Of a DNA stretch of 64,000 nucleotides, positions 17,904 through 27,478 are shown piece by piece. Each line of letters starts with the position of its first letter. The first letter of the stretch is position 1. Origin of the DNA: SZAS-79 sp963844255 (GTDB lineage: Bacteria > Pseudomonadota > Gammaproteobacteria > Burkholderiales > SG8-39); the NCBI GenBank assembly GCA_963844255.1, contig CAWJNP010000083.1, positions 24,176 through 88,175 of the forward strand, written 5' to 3'. Below the pieces are notes generated by a model. It was not told where the DNA came from. It was given only the letters and a program-made list of their open reading frames with translations, and did no database searches. The translations under genes and the position numbers were made by a program.

Positions 17904-18896
17904 ATGAGTTCCAGCTTGCCGGTCATTGCGCTGACTACCGGAGAGCCGGCCGGCATCGGTCCGGACCTTGCGCTGATGCTTTTGCGCGAAGCAATTCCGG
18001 CGCGAATAGTCCTGATCGGCGATATTGATCTTCTGGCGGGACGATCGGCGCTCCTCGGACTACGGACGGGTTTGAGGCGCTATTCGACCGACGGTGTTTC
18101 GCGGCCAGACAGCCTCGAGGTGGACCATGTGCCTCTGTCACGGGAAGCGCGCCCGGGCCTTCTCGATCCGGCAAACGGCCGCTATGTACTGGCGACGCTG
18201 GACCGGGCGATCGCCGGTTGTGTTGCGGGCGAGTTCGACGCGATGGTCACCGCGCCGGTGCACAAGGGAGTGATCAACGATGCCGGTGAACCTTTCACCG
18301 GCCACACGGAATACCTGGCGGACCGAACCGGCACCTCACAGGTCGTAATGATGCTTGTGGGCGGCGGATTGCGGGTGGCGCTTGCCACCACGCATCTTGC
18401 GCTCGCAGATGTGCCCATGGCGATCAACCGGGCGAACCTTGCTGCAACGCTGCGCGTACTGAACGACGCTCTGACCCGGCAATTCGGTATTGCCCGGCCG
18501 AGAATACTGGTGTCCGGTCTCAACCCGCACAGCGGGGAATCAGGGCACTTGGGGAGGGAGGAGATCGACGTGATCGAACCGGTGATCCGCGATCTGGCAT
18601 CGCAAGGGATGTTGCTTGAAGGGCCGATACCTGCGGATACGCTGTTTGTCCCGGAGCGTCTGCGGCGCGGCGACTGCGCGCTTGCGATGTATCACGATCA
18701 GGGATTGCCGGTACTCAAATACGCGAGCTTCGGGCGTGGTGTGAACGTTACGCTCGGTCTTCCTTTGGTACGCACTTCGGTGGATCATGGCACGGCGCTG
18801 GATCTCGCGGGAACCGGGCGAGCCGAATCCGGCAGCCTACTCGAGGCGTTGCGCATGGCGATCGAGATCGTCGGCAGGCGCCGACCCGGCACTTAG
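17904..18896 (+). CDS. pdxA: 4-hydroxythreonine-4-phosphate dehydrogenase
   Basis: NAD-dependent oxidation in pyridoxal-5'-phosphate synthesis. Length is 330 aa. Typical blocks: TTGEPAGIGPDLAL at the N-terminus, a metal-binding His in FTGHTEYLA, SGLNPHSGESGHLGREE, and the C-terminal YHDQGLPVLK and RTSVDHGTALD (His ligands). A 64-bp gap follows surA. The next gene, rsmA, begins 2 bp after its stop codon. Confidence 0.96.
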   Translation: MSSSLPVIALTTGEPAGIGPDLALMLLREAIPARIVLIGDIDLLAGRSALLGLRTGLRRYSTDGVSRPDSLEVDHVPLSREARPGLLDPANGRYVLATLDRAIAGCVAGEFDAMVTAPVHKGVINDAGEPFTGHTEYLADRTGTSQVVMMLVGGGLRVALATTHLALADVPMAINRANLAATLRVLNDALTRQFGIARPRILVSGLNPHSGESGHLGREEIDVIEPVIRDLASQGMLLEGPIPADTLFVPERLRRGDCALAMYHDQGLPVLKYASFGRGVNVTLGLPLVRTSVDHGTALDLAGTGRAESGSLLEALRMAIEIVGRRRPGT

Positions 18897-18898
18897 CA

Positions 18899-19696
18899 AT
18901 GGCTCATACGCCACGCAAACGCTTCGGACAGCACTTTCTCCACGATCCTTACGTTCTGTCCCGTATCGTAGCGGCAATCGCCCCCCGCGAAGGCGATGTT
19001 CTCGTCGAGATCGGCCCAGGCCAGGGTGCGCTCACCAGACCACTGCTCGAACGGCTGACCCATTTGACGGCGATAGAGATCGACAGAGATCTTGCAGCAG
19101 AACTTGCAACAGAATTTTCGCCCGATCGACTGGAATTGATCGTTGCAGATGCACTTGCCTACGATTTTGGCGACCTCCCCATAGGCCTGCGCGTGGTGGG
19201 TAATCTGCCGTACAACGTTTCAACGCCCCTTCTTTTCCATCTGGCAGGGTTCGCGGACCGGATACGTGACATGCACTTCATGCTTCAGCTTGAAGTCGTC
19301 GACCGGATGGCGGCGGCACACTCAACCCCGGCGTATGGCAGGCTCTCGATCATGCTGCAACGCCGGTTTCTGGTACAGCGCCTGTTCAAGGTACCCGCTG
19401 GAGCATTCCGGCCGCCCCCAAAGGTTGAATCGGCGATCGTACGACTAGTGCCGCGGCCACCTGCCGAAGTGGTGACTATCGACGAGAAGGTGTTCGCGAC
19501 ACTGGTGACGCGCGCGTTCGGGGCGCGGCGAAAGACGCTTCGAAACGCACTGTCCTCGATGATCGACTCGGCGGGACTGCAGTCGCTCGGAATCGATCCT
19601 GGGGTGCGCCCGGAGAATGTCTCACCGGAGGATTATGTTAGAATCGCTATCGAAATATCCTCCAGATCCGCAACAGGAGCCGGTCTTCAGAAATGA
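18899..19696 (+). CDS. rsmA: 16S rRNA (A1518/A1519-N6)-dimethyltransferase
   Basis: KsgA/RsmA family; dimethylates two adjacent adenosines near the 3' end of 16S rRNA during 30S maturation. Length is 265 aa. The start is RKRFGQHFLHD. SAM-binding motif I is LVEIGPGQGALT, and the catalytic motif IV is NLPYNVSTPLLFHL (N-L/I-P-Y type). The C-terminal helical domain carries FGARRKTLRNAL. It is last in the lptD series and converges on gloA, with a gap of only 10 bp. Confidence 0.97.
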   Translation: MAHTPRKRFGQHFLHDPYVLSRIVAAIAPREGDVLVEIGPGQGALTRPLLERLTHLTAIEIDRDLAAELATEFSPDRLELIVADALAYDFGDLPIGLRVVGNLPYNVSTPLLFHLAGFADRIRDMHFMLQLEVVDRMAAAHSTPAYGRLSIMLQRRFLVQRLFKVPAGAFRPPPKVESAIVRLVPRPPAEVVTIDEKVFATLVTRAFGARRKTLRNALSSMIDSAGLQSLGIDPGVRPENVSPEDYVRIAIEISSRSATGAGLQK

Positions 19697-19706
19697 ATCT
19701 CCGTGA

Positions 19707-20096
19707 TTACGAGCCTTTCCGTTCGATGAATTCGATCTTGTAGCCGTCCGGATCTTCCACGAAAGCGATGATTGTGGAGCCGAACTTGACCGGTCCGGCC
19801 TCGCGCGTGACCTTGCCGCCGGCGGCTCTAACCGCCTCGCACGTCCGGGCGGCATTCTCGACCTGGATCGCGAGGTGTCCAAAGGCGGAGCCGAGGTCGT
19901 ACTTCTCGGTGCCGTAGTTGTAGGTCAGTTCCAGAACCGTCGTGTCGGACTCGTCTCCATACCCGACAAACGCCAGCGTGTACTTGCCGTCTGGCACGTC
20001 GCGCTGCCGCAGGATGCGCATGCCGAGCACCTTGGTATAGAAGTCGATCGAGCGCTGGAGATTCCCAACGCGCAGCATGGTGTGCAGGAGTCGCAT
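19707..20096 (-). CDS. gloA: Lactoylglutathione lyase (glyoxalase I)
   Basis: Detoxifies methylglyoxal-glutathione hemithioacetal. Length is 129 aa, as in the short Ni-type bacterial enzymes. The four metal ligands can be placed: His5 in RLLHTML, a Glu in TVLELTYN, a His in AFGHLAIQV and a Glu in KIEFIERK. It is the last gene of a long minus-strand series that starts near miaB, separated from the YgjP-like gene by 12 bp. Confidence 0.96.
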   Translation of the reverse strand: MRLLHTMLRVGNLQRSIDFYTKVLGMRILRQRDVPDGKYTLAFVGYGDESDTTVLELTYNYGTEKYDLGSAFGHLAIQVENAARTCEAVRAAGGKVTREAGPVKFGSTIIAFVEDPDGYKIEFIERKGS

Positions 20097-20108
20097 GGTT
20101 TTTTTTCC

Positions 20109-20873
20109 TCAGATGATGGGAAGGGCGGCGGCGGCGAGGTCGAGGCTGCGGCGCGCCGTGCGGCACTCAGGATACAACGTCTCCACCACCTTCCAGAATC
20201 GTGGAGAGTGGTTCAATTCGACAAGGTGCGCAACTTCGTGCGCCACCACATAGTCTGCAAGTGCGGGCTGCACGTGCACGAGACGCCAGGACAGGCGTAT
20301 GCGGCCATCCTGCGTGCACACTCCCCACTGTGTTCGTGCGTTGGACACCGTGACCTGCGGTGCCGGCTGATCAAGGCGCGCGGCGTAGTGCGCTACCCGG
20401 GGTGCCAGAGTGGCCAGGGCGTGCGCTTTCAGCCAGCGCAGCAGTTCGGTTTTGACACGAGCGCGTTCGTGCGGCCTGCGCAGCTGAAGCATCAATCTGT
20501 CGCCCACGAGCTCCACGCGCCGCACGCCTTCCGTAACGTCGAGCGTCAGGATGCGGCCGGATACCGGCAGAGACTCTCCGTGCGCACCGAATATGCGAAC
20601 GGGGCTGCCGGCGCGTCCCCAATCGTCCAGCTTTCGCAGGATCCAGCGTGTTTTTTCGCCCAGGAATTTCTCGATCTCCATCCATGGGGCGTGATGCGGC
20701 GCCGCAATGGCGAGCCCATCTGCATCGATCGATATGCTGATCGTTCGACGGCGTGAGCGCGTGAATCGGAATCTGACCAGACGTCTGTCGAGCTGGATCA
20801 ACCGCAGGCTGTCGCGGGGTTCAGGCAGCCCCGTGTCCGAACCGAACAACGTCAGTTGTTGCGGGCCGGGCAA
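20109..20873 (-). CDS. YgjP-like zinc metallopeptidase-fold protein (DUF45)
   Basis: The zinc-binding motif VAHEVAHLVELNHS (HExxH plus a downstream His) and the C-terminal FWKVVETLYPE block identify the YgjP/WLM-like family. A conserved WGVC segment lies upstream of it. Length is 254 aa if the start at 20873 is used. That start overlaps plsC by 22 bp, so a later start (homology seems to begin near residue 25) is possible. The in vivo substrate of this family is unknown; proteolytic activity is inferred from the motif only. Confidence 0.8.
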   Translation of the reverse strand: MPGPQQLTLFGSDTGLPEPRDSLRLIQLDRRLVRFRFTRSRRRTISISIDADGLAIAAPHHAPWMEIEKFLGEKTRWILRKLDDWGRAGSPVRIFGAHGESLPVSGRILTLDVTEGVRRVELVGDRLMLQLRRPHERARVKTELLRWLKAHALATLAPRVAHYAARLDQPAPQVTVSNARTQWGVCTQDGRIRLSWRLVHVQPALADYVVAHEVAHLVELNHSPRFWKVVETLYPECRTARRSLDLAAAALPII

Positions 20874-21571
20874 AGCGCCTCCTGCTGCTGTTCGATCCAG
20901 GCTTCGGCTTCGGCGGTGACCTCTGCCGGGTTACGACCGTCCGTGGGAATCATGGGGCCGATCCGCATGGTGATGGTGCCGGGGTACTTCAGGAACGCAT
21001 TTTTGGGCCAGTACAGGCCGGCATTGTGGGCGACGGGGACGATCGGGGTCGCGGTCTGGACAGCCAGCCAAGCGCCGCCAGGTTGATATTTGCGTCTCGT
21101 TCCGGGTGCCACGCGCGTCCCTTCGGGAAAAATGACCACCCAGAACCCTTGCAAGATCCGTTCCTTGCCCAGGCGGGCAAGCTGGCGCAATGCCGCGCGA
21201 CTCTTGGCACGGTCGATTGCGATCGGGCTCATCATGGCAAGACCCCAGCCGAAAAACGGGATCCAGAGCAGCTCTTTCTTCAGGACGTGCACCTGGGGAG
21301 GAAACACCGTCTGGAAGGCGAGAGTTTCCCAGGCCGACTGGTGCTTGGACAGGATCACGCAGGGGTGTGACGGGAGATTCTCCCGGCCTTCAACCCTGTA
21401 GTCCAGTCCGCACAGGTGCCTTGCCATGAACAACATGATGCGGGACCAGCCGGAAATAACCCTGAATCGCGACATTCGCGACAGCGGATAGGTCAGGATC
21501 GACAGCACCGCGTAGGGCAGGGTGACGATCACTAACGCGGCGGCAAAAAGCGCCGAGCGCAGCACAATCAT
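20852..21571 (-). CDS. plsC: 1-acyl-sn-glycerol-3-phosphate acyltransferase
   Basis: Makes phosphatidic acid from lysophosphatidic acid at the inner membrane. N-terminal hydrophobic segments (about residues 5-30) precede the catalytic block SKHQSAWETLAF. The usual HX4D is HX4E here; a KHQSxWET form is also known in related betaproteobacterial and neisserial enzymes, so this is not a loss of function. The acceptor motif FPEGTR is intact. Length is 239 aa. The start overlaps the gmhB stop by 4 bp. Confidence 0.92.
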   Translation of the reverse strand: MIVLRSALFAAALVIVTLPYAVLSILTYPLSRMSRFRVISGWSRIMLFMARHLCGLDYRVEGRENLPSHPCVILSKHQSAWETLAFQTVFPPQVHVLKKELLWIPFFGWGLAMMSPIAIDRAKSRAALRQLARLGKERILQGFWVVIFPEGTRVAPGTRRKYQPGGAWLAVQTATPIVPVAHNAGLYWPKNAFLKYPGTITMRIGPMIPTDGRNPAEVTAEAEAWIEQQQEALCPARNN

Positions 21572-22113
21572 GCGACGCGCGTCTCCAACAGGTGCGCTGC
21601 GAACGCAGCCAGGTCCGCATGAACCTCGGTTCCTTCCGGGAGTCCTCCCGCGTCGCGGGTCTTGCGGCCTTTCCCAGTCAGTACAAGCACGGGGCGCGCG
21701 CCGGCTGCGGAAGCGGCCTGCATGTCGCGCAGCGAGTCGCCGACGAACGGCACGCCTGCGAGCGGCACGTTCAGACGCTTTTCAATCTCGAGCAGCATGC
21801 CGGGCCGGGGTTTACGGCAATCGCAATTTGAATCCGCCGCATGCGGGCAGAAAAATATTGCCTCGATGCGTCCACCGGCCTGGGTGACAGCCTTGTGCAT
21901 CACGTCGTGGATGGCATTGAGTGTGCTCATGTCGAACAGGCCGCGTGCAACGCCCGACTGGTTGGTTGCAAGCACGATGCGCCAGCCAGCTTGCGTCAAC
22001 CGGGCGATCGCCTCGATGCTGCCCTTGATTGGCTTCCATTCGGTCGGCGACTTGATGTACTGGTCGCTGTCCTGGTTGATCACGCCATCACGGTCGAGCA
22101 TCAGGAGTTTCAT
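21568..22113 (-). CDS. gmhB: D-glycero-beta-D-manno-heptose-1,7-bisphosphate 7-phosphatase
   Basis: HAD-family phosphatase in ADP-heptose synthesis for the LPS inner core. The nucleophile motif is MLDRDGVIN (DxD). The zinc site reads CPHAADSNCDCRKP, diagnostic of GmhB. Later motifs: FVGDSLRDMQAA. Length is 181 aa. It overlaps glyS and plsC by 4 bp on each side, so it is embedded in a tightly packed operon rather than with other heptose genes. Confidence 0.95.
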   Translation of the reverse strand: MKLLMLDRDGVINQDSDQYIKSPTEWKPIKGSIEAIARLTQAGWRIVLATNQSGVARGLFDMSTLNAIHDVMHKAVTQAGGRIEAIFFCPHAADSNCDCRKPRPGMLLEIEKRLNVPLAGVPFVGDSLRDMQAASAAGARPVLVLTGKGRKTRDAGGLPEGTEVHADLAAFAAHLLETRVA

Positions 22114-24185
22114 GTGGCGAGCCTCGAAATGTCTGCAACCCGGTTCATGAGCACTTCAAGCTGACCGAGCAGGGCGTGGCGGTTGGCGCGAAGCGCTGGA
22201 TCCTCCGCATTGACCATCACATCGTCAAAAAACCGGTCGACATCGGCGCGCATTCCTGCAAGCAGATGCAGCGCACCGCTGAAATCCTGGGCGTCGAGAC
22301 TGGATTGCACTTTCGGCGCGAGAATTCCTACCGAGGCAAACAGTGCTTTTTCGGCCGCCTCCTGCAACAACCCTTCGCTGGCAGGCACCGCAGGCGCAGC
22401 GGCCTTTTTCAGTATGTTTCGAATCCGCTTGTTCGCCGCGGCGAGGCTTGCCGCTTCCGGCAGGCTGCGAAAACTCCGAACCGCCTGCAGTCGTGCCGGA
22501 ACAAGATCGATTCGCGTCGGGGACTGGCTGACTACCGACTCGATCTCGTCGAACGCATAGCCTTGCTCCCTCAACAGGTTGCGCAGGCGCTCGAGCATGA
22601 ATGTGTTGACCTCGGTCGCCGTCCAGGTGGGCGGTTTCGTGTCGGCCGCGGCCGCTACGGCATCGGCAAGCAGGGCATCAAGGTCGAGTGGCAGTTTCGA
22701 TTCGAGGAGAATGCGCAGCACGCCAAGCGCAAGGCGACGCAGCGCGAACGGATCCTTGTCTCCCGTAGGCGCGCTGCCAATTCCGAAAATGCCGATCAGC
22801 GTGTCGAGTTTGTCGGCAAGCGCGACCGAAGCCGATACCAGGCTTTGCGGAAGGCGGTCACCCGCGTGGCGTGGAAGGTAGTGTTCCTCGATCGCGTCCG
22901 CCACGGCCGCGTCCTCTCCGTCATGCAGGGCGTAGTAGCGCCCCATCGTTCCCTGCAACTCGGGAAACTCACCGACCATGCCCGAGAGCAGATCCGCCTT
23001 TGCAAGCCACGCTGCCCGTTCCGCCTGCGCGGCATCCGCGCCGAGCCGGCGCGCAATCCGCCCGGCAAGAAGCTGAACCCGCTCGGTGCGCTCAAGCTGG
23101 GTGCCGAGTTTGTTGTGATAAACGACCTTGCCCAGCAAAGGGACCCTGGTCTCGAGCCGGGCGTTTCTGTCCTGATTGTAGAAGAAGCGCGCATCTTCCA
23201 GGCGCGGACGCACAACACGCTGGTTGCCGCCGACGATGTTGGAAGGGTCGGCCACCTGCATGTTGGATACGATCAGGAACTTCGGCAGAAGCTTTCCGCT
23301 TGCATCGAACAGGGGGAAATACTTCTGGTTCTGCTGCATGGTGAGGATCAGGCACTCGGGCGGGACTTCCAGGAACCGGGGATCGAATCCGCCTGCATAA
23401 ACCGTCGGATGCTCGACAAGCGCGGTCACTTCGTCGAGCAGATCCTTGAAGTCACCAAGCCTTGCATCGAGTTTCGCGGCCGCCGACAGGAGCGAAGCTT
23501 CGATCAATGCCTTTCGTCCGGCAAACGATGCAACCACACGACCATTGTCCTTAAGGCGGGACTCATATTCGTCGGCGCTCTCAAGCGTGATGTCTCCCGA
23601 ACACATGAAACGGTGCCCGCGGGTGGAATTTCCCGAAACAAGCCCCAGCACGGTGCCGGGTACCACCCGCGACCCATGCAGCATGACGAGCCCGTGTACG
23701 GGGCGCACGAACTGCTCGTCTCCGTCGCCCCAGCGCATGAGTTTCGGAATGGGGAGCTTCTTGAGCGCAGACGCGACCATGAGCTCGAGATTCGCGTCCA
23801 GAGTGGCGCCGACGGCCAAACGGCGCGCCATGAACACCTTTCCCTTGGCACTTTCCACCTGCACGAGATCGTCCACAGATACGCCGTTCTTCTTTGCAAA
23901 GCCTGCGAGGGCCTGCGTCGGTTTTCCGGCAGCGTCGAGGCCGACTTTCGCAGACGGTCCCTGGACCTCGATTGTCCGGTCGGGCGCAACAGCCAGTACG
24001 TCCGTGATCAGCACGGCGAGACGACGCGGCGTGGCGAATGCCTGCACCCTGCTGGAGGCGCCGAGCAGTCCATCCTGACGCATATCCCCGGCGAGCGTAT
24101 CCGCAAATGTCTGGGACAGCCGGGCAAGGGATTTGGGTGGGAGTTCTTCGGCGAGAAGCTCTACAAGCAGGGAGTCGACCTGCAT
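22110..24185 (-). CDS. glyS: Glycyl-tRNA synthetase beta subunit
   Basis: Large subunit of the bacterial alpha2beta2 GlyRS; binds tRNA-Gly. Length is 691 aa, the normal size. The N-terminus LLVELLAEELPPKSL is diagnostic. An HD-like region and a C-terminal anticodon-binding (DALR-like) domain follow (residues ~580-690). It sits immediately after glyQ with no intergenic base, so alpha and beta are made from one message. Confidence 0.97.
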   Translation of the reverse strand: MQVDSLLVELLAEELPPKSLARLSQTFADTLAGDMRQDGLLGASSRVQAFATPRRLAVLITDVLAVAPDRTIEVQGPSAKVGLDAAGKPTQALAGFAKKNGVSVDDLVQVESAKGKVFMARRLAVGATLDANLELMVASALKKLPIPKLMRWGDGDEQFVRPVHGLVMLHGSRVVPGTVLGLVSGNSTRGHRFMCSGDITLESADEYESRLKDNGRVVASFAGRKALIEASLLSAAAKLDARLGDFKDLLDEVTALVEHPTVYAGGFDPRFLEVPPECLILTMQQNQKYFPLFDASGKLLPKFLIVSNMQVADPSNIVGGNQRVVRPRLEDARFFYNQDRNARLETRVPLLGKVVYHNKLGTQLERTERVQLLAGRIARRLGADAAQAERAAWLAKADLLSGMVGEFPELQGTMGRYYALHDGEDAAVADAIEEHYLPRHAGDRLPQSLVSASVALADKLDTLIGIFGIGSAPTGDKDPFALRRLALGVLRILLESKLPLDLDALLADAVAAAADTKPPTWTATEVNTFMLERLRNLLREQGYAFDEIESVVSQSPTRIDLVPARLQAVRSFRSLPEAASLAAANKRIRNILKKAAAPAVPASEGLLQEAAEKALFASVGILAPKVQSSLDAQDFSGALHLLAGMRADVDRFFDDVMVNAEDPALRANRHALLGQLEVLMNRVADISRLAT

Positions 24186-25073
24186 TCAGGCGGCCTTCGA
24201 TGGCTGGGCGAGCATCGGAAATCCGAGCGCTTCGCGCGAATCGTAGTAGGCCTGTGCCACAAGGCGCGAAAGCGCGCGGACCCGGCCTATGTAGGCTGCG
24301 CGTTCGGTCACCGATATGGCACCGCGCGCGTCGAGCAGATTGAACGTATGCGAGCACTTCATGACCATCTCGTATCCCGGCAGCGCGAGCCCGGCTTCGA
24401 TCAGGCGCTGGGCTTCTCCCTCGAAATCGGTGAAAAGCCGCAGCAGCAGGTCGACATTCGAGTGCTCGAAGTTGTACTTCGATTGCTCGACCTCGTTCTG
24501 GTGATAGACGTCTCCATAGCTGACCCCGGACGTCCATTCCAGGTCGTAGACGCTTTCCCTGTCCTGGAGGTACATCGCCAGCCGCTCGAGACCGTAGGTG
24601 ATTTCACCGAGCACGGGTTTGCAAACAAGGCTCCCGACTTCCTGGAAATAGGTGAACTGCGTCACCTCCATGCCGTCCAGCCAGACCTCCCAGCCCAGAC
24701 CCCATGCGCCCAGTGTTGGAGACTCCCAGTCGTCTTCAACGAACCGGATGTCGTGGACCTTCGGATCAATGCCGATTGCAACGAGGGATTCCAGGTAAAG
24801 CGCCTGGATATTGGTGGGCGATGGCTTGAGTACGACCTGGTACTGGTAGTAGTGCTGCAGGCGGTTGGGGTTCTCGCCATAACGACCGTCCTTGGGGCGG
24901 CGGGAGGGCTGCACGTAAGCCGCCTTCCAGGGCTCCGGCCCGATCGCACGAAGGAACGTCGCGGTGTGGAATGTTCCTGCACCGACTTCCATGTCGTAGG
25001 GTTGCAGCAGAACGCACCCCTGCCGGTCCCAGAAGTCGTTCAGCCGCAGGATGAGTTGTTGGAATGTGAGCAT
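24186..25073 (-). CDS. glyQ: Glycyl-tRNA synthetase alpha subunit
   Basis: Catalytic class II subunit of GlyRS, 295 aa. The start MLTFQQLILRLNDFW and the following GCVLLQPYDMEVGAGTFH are family signatures; the YVQPSRRPKDGRYGENPNR block is motif-2-like. A 54-bp gap separates it from lnt upstream. The tetrameric GlyRS type fits a proteobacterial genome. Confidence 0.97.
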   Translation of the reverse strand: MLTFQQLILRLNDFWDRQGCVLLQPYDMEVGAGTFHTATFLRAIGPEPWKAAYVQPSRRPKDGRYGENPNRLQHYYQYQVVLKPSPTNIQALYLESLVAIGIDPKVHDIRFVEDDWESPTLGAWGLGWEVWLDGMEVTQFTYFQEVGSLVCKPVLGEITYGLERLAMYLQDRESVYDLEWTSGVSYGDVYHQNEVEQSKYNFEHSNVDLLLRLFTDFEGEAQRLIEAGLALPGYEMVMKCSHTFNLLDARGAISVTERAAYIGRVRALSRLVAQAYYDSREALGFPMLAQPSKAA

Positions 25074-25127
25074 GTGCGAATCGACGTGCAGTTGGAGTCA
25101 ATGACGCCGAAAACGAAGGGGCGGATT

Positions 25128-26624
25128 TTACCTTTTCCGCCCTGCGACGGATAGCGCGATGAGCAGCGCTGAGACAAGGAGCGCCGGCCAGTTTCCCGTT
25201 CGCGCATAAGGCGTCATCCCCTCATAACCGCGTACGCTCACATCCAACCGTCCTTGCATGAACTGCGGCAGGCGGCCGAGTATCCGTCCGTCCCGGTCGA
25301 TTGCCGCGGTGATTCCCGTGTTTGTCGCAGCCAGCATTGCACGTCCCGTCTCGAGCGTGCGCATGCGCGCAATCTGAAGGTGTTGGCCGGGCGCCAGTGA
25401 GTCGCCGAACCATGCGACGTTGCTCACATTGGCGAGCAAGGTCGCTTCCGGAAGCGGACGGATGATTTCCTCGCCAAACGCATCCTCGTAGCAGATGTTT
25501 ATCGCGATTCGCTGTCCGGCGACCTTGAATGGAATTTGCTCCCGGTTGCCACGCGAAAAGTCAGAGAGAGGCACCTGTAGGACGCTTGAAATCCAGCCAA
25601 AGCCGGGCGGTATGAATTCGCCGAAGGGCACGAGATGCGTCTTGCTGTAAATCTGGCTCGGGGATGTCCCGAGGCTGATCACCGAATTGAAGTAGCTTGA
25701 CGCGTCGCTTCTGTAGGGTACGCCAAGCAAGAGGTCGCCGCCGTTGCGCCTGGCAATCGACTGCAGCTCGCTCAGGTAGTACGGATCGATGCGATCGAGG
25801 AAACGCGGCAGGGCGGTCTCCGGCAACACGATCAGCCTGGCATCGCTGCCCGAGGCAAGGGTCCTGTACGTGGAAAGCGTTTTCTCGTAACGGTCCGGAT
25901 CGAACTTGACCTGCTGGGAGATGTTTCCCTGGAGCAGGCTCACCGAAAGCGGTAGGCCGTACGGCCGGGTCCATTCCGCTTTTTGCAGCATTCCGCCCAC
26001 CGCGAGGATGATGAGCAGGCCTCCGAGGGCGGGCATGCGGCGCGGTCCGCAGACCGACTGGCGCACGAGCGCCGCGCAGATCATCGTGATCAGAGAGACG
26101 CCGAAAACACCGCAGATTGCGGCGTAGCCGGCGAGCGGCGTGTCTGTGGTTGCGTAACCGAGTGTGAGCCAGGGAAAGCCGGTGAGGTACCAGCCGCGCA
26201 GGCTCTCGAACAGCATCCACAGGGCCGGAATCACCAGCAGGGCGCGCGCACCGTGGGCGGCCGGGATGCGCTGCTGGAGGTATCCGACCGCTGCCGGCAG
26301 TAGCGCCAGCCACGCACAGAACGCCAGCGTCGCAAGGCCCGCCAATGTGGCCGGCATGCCGCCGAACAATGACAGGCTGACGTAGATCCAGGAGACGCCC
26401 GCGACAAACAGGCCCATGCCGAAGGAGAATCCGATCCAGGCGGCGTCCCTGGGGCTCCGGGCGCAAAGCCAGAGGTGGATCATGAGTGCGGGGGAGAGCA
26501 AGGCCAGCGGATAGAAATCCAGCGGCGAGAAGGCGGCGGCGAGAACGGCTCCGGCCAGGAGTGCTGCAAGTCGCGCGATACGGGGCTGCTCGAGCCGCCT
26601 TGCGACCGGAATGAGCGTGGTCAA
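25128..26624 (-). CDS. lnt: Apolipoprotein N-acyltransferase
   Basis: Adds the third acyl chain to the N-terminal Cys of lipoproteins. About six to seven transmembrane helices fill residues 15-205, followed by a periplasmic nitrilase-fold domain (about residues 225-470). Catalytic triad positions are recognisable: Glu in VLPETALP, Lys in YSKTHLVPFGEF and Cys in INICYEDAFGEE. One more helix closes the C-terminus. Length is 498 aa. It overlaps corC by 4 bp, the usual corC-lnt pair. MltA in this window is a predicted lipoprotein and a possible substrate. Confidence 0.95.
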   Translation of the reverse strand: MTTLIPVARRLEQPRIARLAALLAGAVLAAAFSPLDFYPLALLSPALMIHLWLCARSPRDAAWIGFSFGMGLFVAGVSWIYVSLSLFGGMPATLAGLATLAFCAWLALLPAAVGYLQQRIPAAHGARALLVIPALWMLFESLRGWYLTGFPWLTLGYATTDTPLAGYAAICGVFGVSLITMICAALVRQSVCGPRRMPALGGLLIILAVGGMLQKAEWTRPYGLPLSVSLLQGNISQQVKFDPDRYEKTLSTYRTLASGSDARLIVLPETALPRFLDRIDPYYLSELQSIARRNGGDLLLGVPYRSDASSYFNSVISLGTSPSQIYSKTHLVPFGEFIPPGFGWISSVLQVPLSDFSRGNREQIPFKVAGQRIAINICYEDAFGEEIIRPLPEATLLANVSNVAWFGDSLAPGQHLQIARMRTLETGRAMLAATNTGITAAIDRDGRILGRLPQFMQGRLDVSVRGYEGMTPYARTGNWPALLVSALLIALSVAGRKR

Positions 26625-27445
26625 GCTCTGGGCTTCTCGACAATCAGCGTGTACACGCGGCGGCTGTCGGCGCGCAGCACCTGGATACGGAAATTTTCAA
26701 TGCTGAGCATCTCGCCGCGCTTCGGAAGGCGTCCCAGGTGCGCGATCACCATGCCGCCGACGGTATCGTATTCCGCGTCTGAAAAGGCGCAGTTGAAGGC
26801 TGCATTGAAGTCGGCGATCTGCGTGAGCGCCTTGACCCGGTAGCGGCCGCTCGACTCGAGCAGGATGTTGTCGCTCGCCTCGTCGAAATCGTATTCGTCC
26901 TCGATGTCGCCGACGATCTGCTCGAGCACGTCTTCGATGGTGACCAGGCCCGAAACGCCGCCGTATTCGTCCACCACGATGGCCATGTGGTTGCGGCTGG
27001 CGCGAAACTCGCGCAGCAGCACGTTCAGACGCTTGGATTCCGGCACGAACACCGCCGGCCGCAGCATTTCGCGCACGTTGAATTCCTCTTCGCCGGCATA
27101 GTGGCGCAGCAGGTCCTTCGCAAGCAGGACGCCGATCACGTCGTCGCGGTTCTCGCCGATCACCGGAAAGCGCGAATGCGCAGTCGAAATCACGGAACTG
27201 ATGAACTGCGCTATCGGTTCATTGATGTCGATGACGTCCATCTGCGCGCGCGGGATCATGATGTCGCGCACCTGCATTTCCGACACCGTCAGCGCGCCCT
27301 CGATGATCGACAGCGCGTCGGCATCGACCAGATTGCGCTCGTAGGCGGAGCGCAGCAGCATGACGAGCTGCTCGCGGTCCACCGGCTCGCGCAGCAGGAG
27401 TGCGGACAGTCGCTCCAGAAGAGCGGGTCGGTCGGGATCGTTCAT
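26621..27445 (-). CDS. corC: CorC-type CBS-domain protein
   Basis: Soluble protein of the CorC/HlyC family, 274 aa, associated with magnesium/cobalt efflux. Two CBS domains (about residues 55-175, with VRDIMIPRAQMDVID and the VVDEYGGVSGLVTIEDVLEQIVG segment) are followed by a C-terminal CorC_HlyC domain. There is no membrane domain, which distinguishes it from the larger CNNM/YtfL homologues. It lies between ybeY and lnt, the standard proteobacterial order. Confidence 0.93.
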   Translation of the reverse strand: MNDPDRPALLERLSALLLREPVDREQLVMLLRSAYERNLVDADALSIIEGALTVSEMQVRDIMIPRAQMDVIDINEPIAQFISSVISTAHSRFPVIGENRDDVIGVLLAKDLLRHYAGEEEFNVREMLRPAVFVPESKRLNVLLREFRASRNHMAIVVDEYGGVSGLVTIEDVLEQIVGDIEDEYDFDEASDNILLESSGRYRVKALTQIADFNAAFNCAFSDAEYDTVGGMVIAHLGRLPKRGEMLSIENFRIQVLRADSRRVYTLIVEKPRA

Positions 27446-27478
27446 GAAGTGTGCATTGTACCGGGCCGTACCGGAAAA

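Noticed and set aside
20852..21571. Inactive PlsC because the catalytic motif is HX4E rather than HX4D
   Set aside because: The KHQSxWET form is shared by related, functional betaproteobacterial and neisserial enzymes, and the other acyltransferase motifs are intact.
22176..25154. A 992-codon open frame on the plus strand
   Set aside because: It is antisense to glyS and glyQ, both certain genes; its residues (Arg/His/Gln-rich, no motif) are what a mirror frame of GC-rich coding DNA gives.
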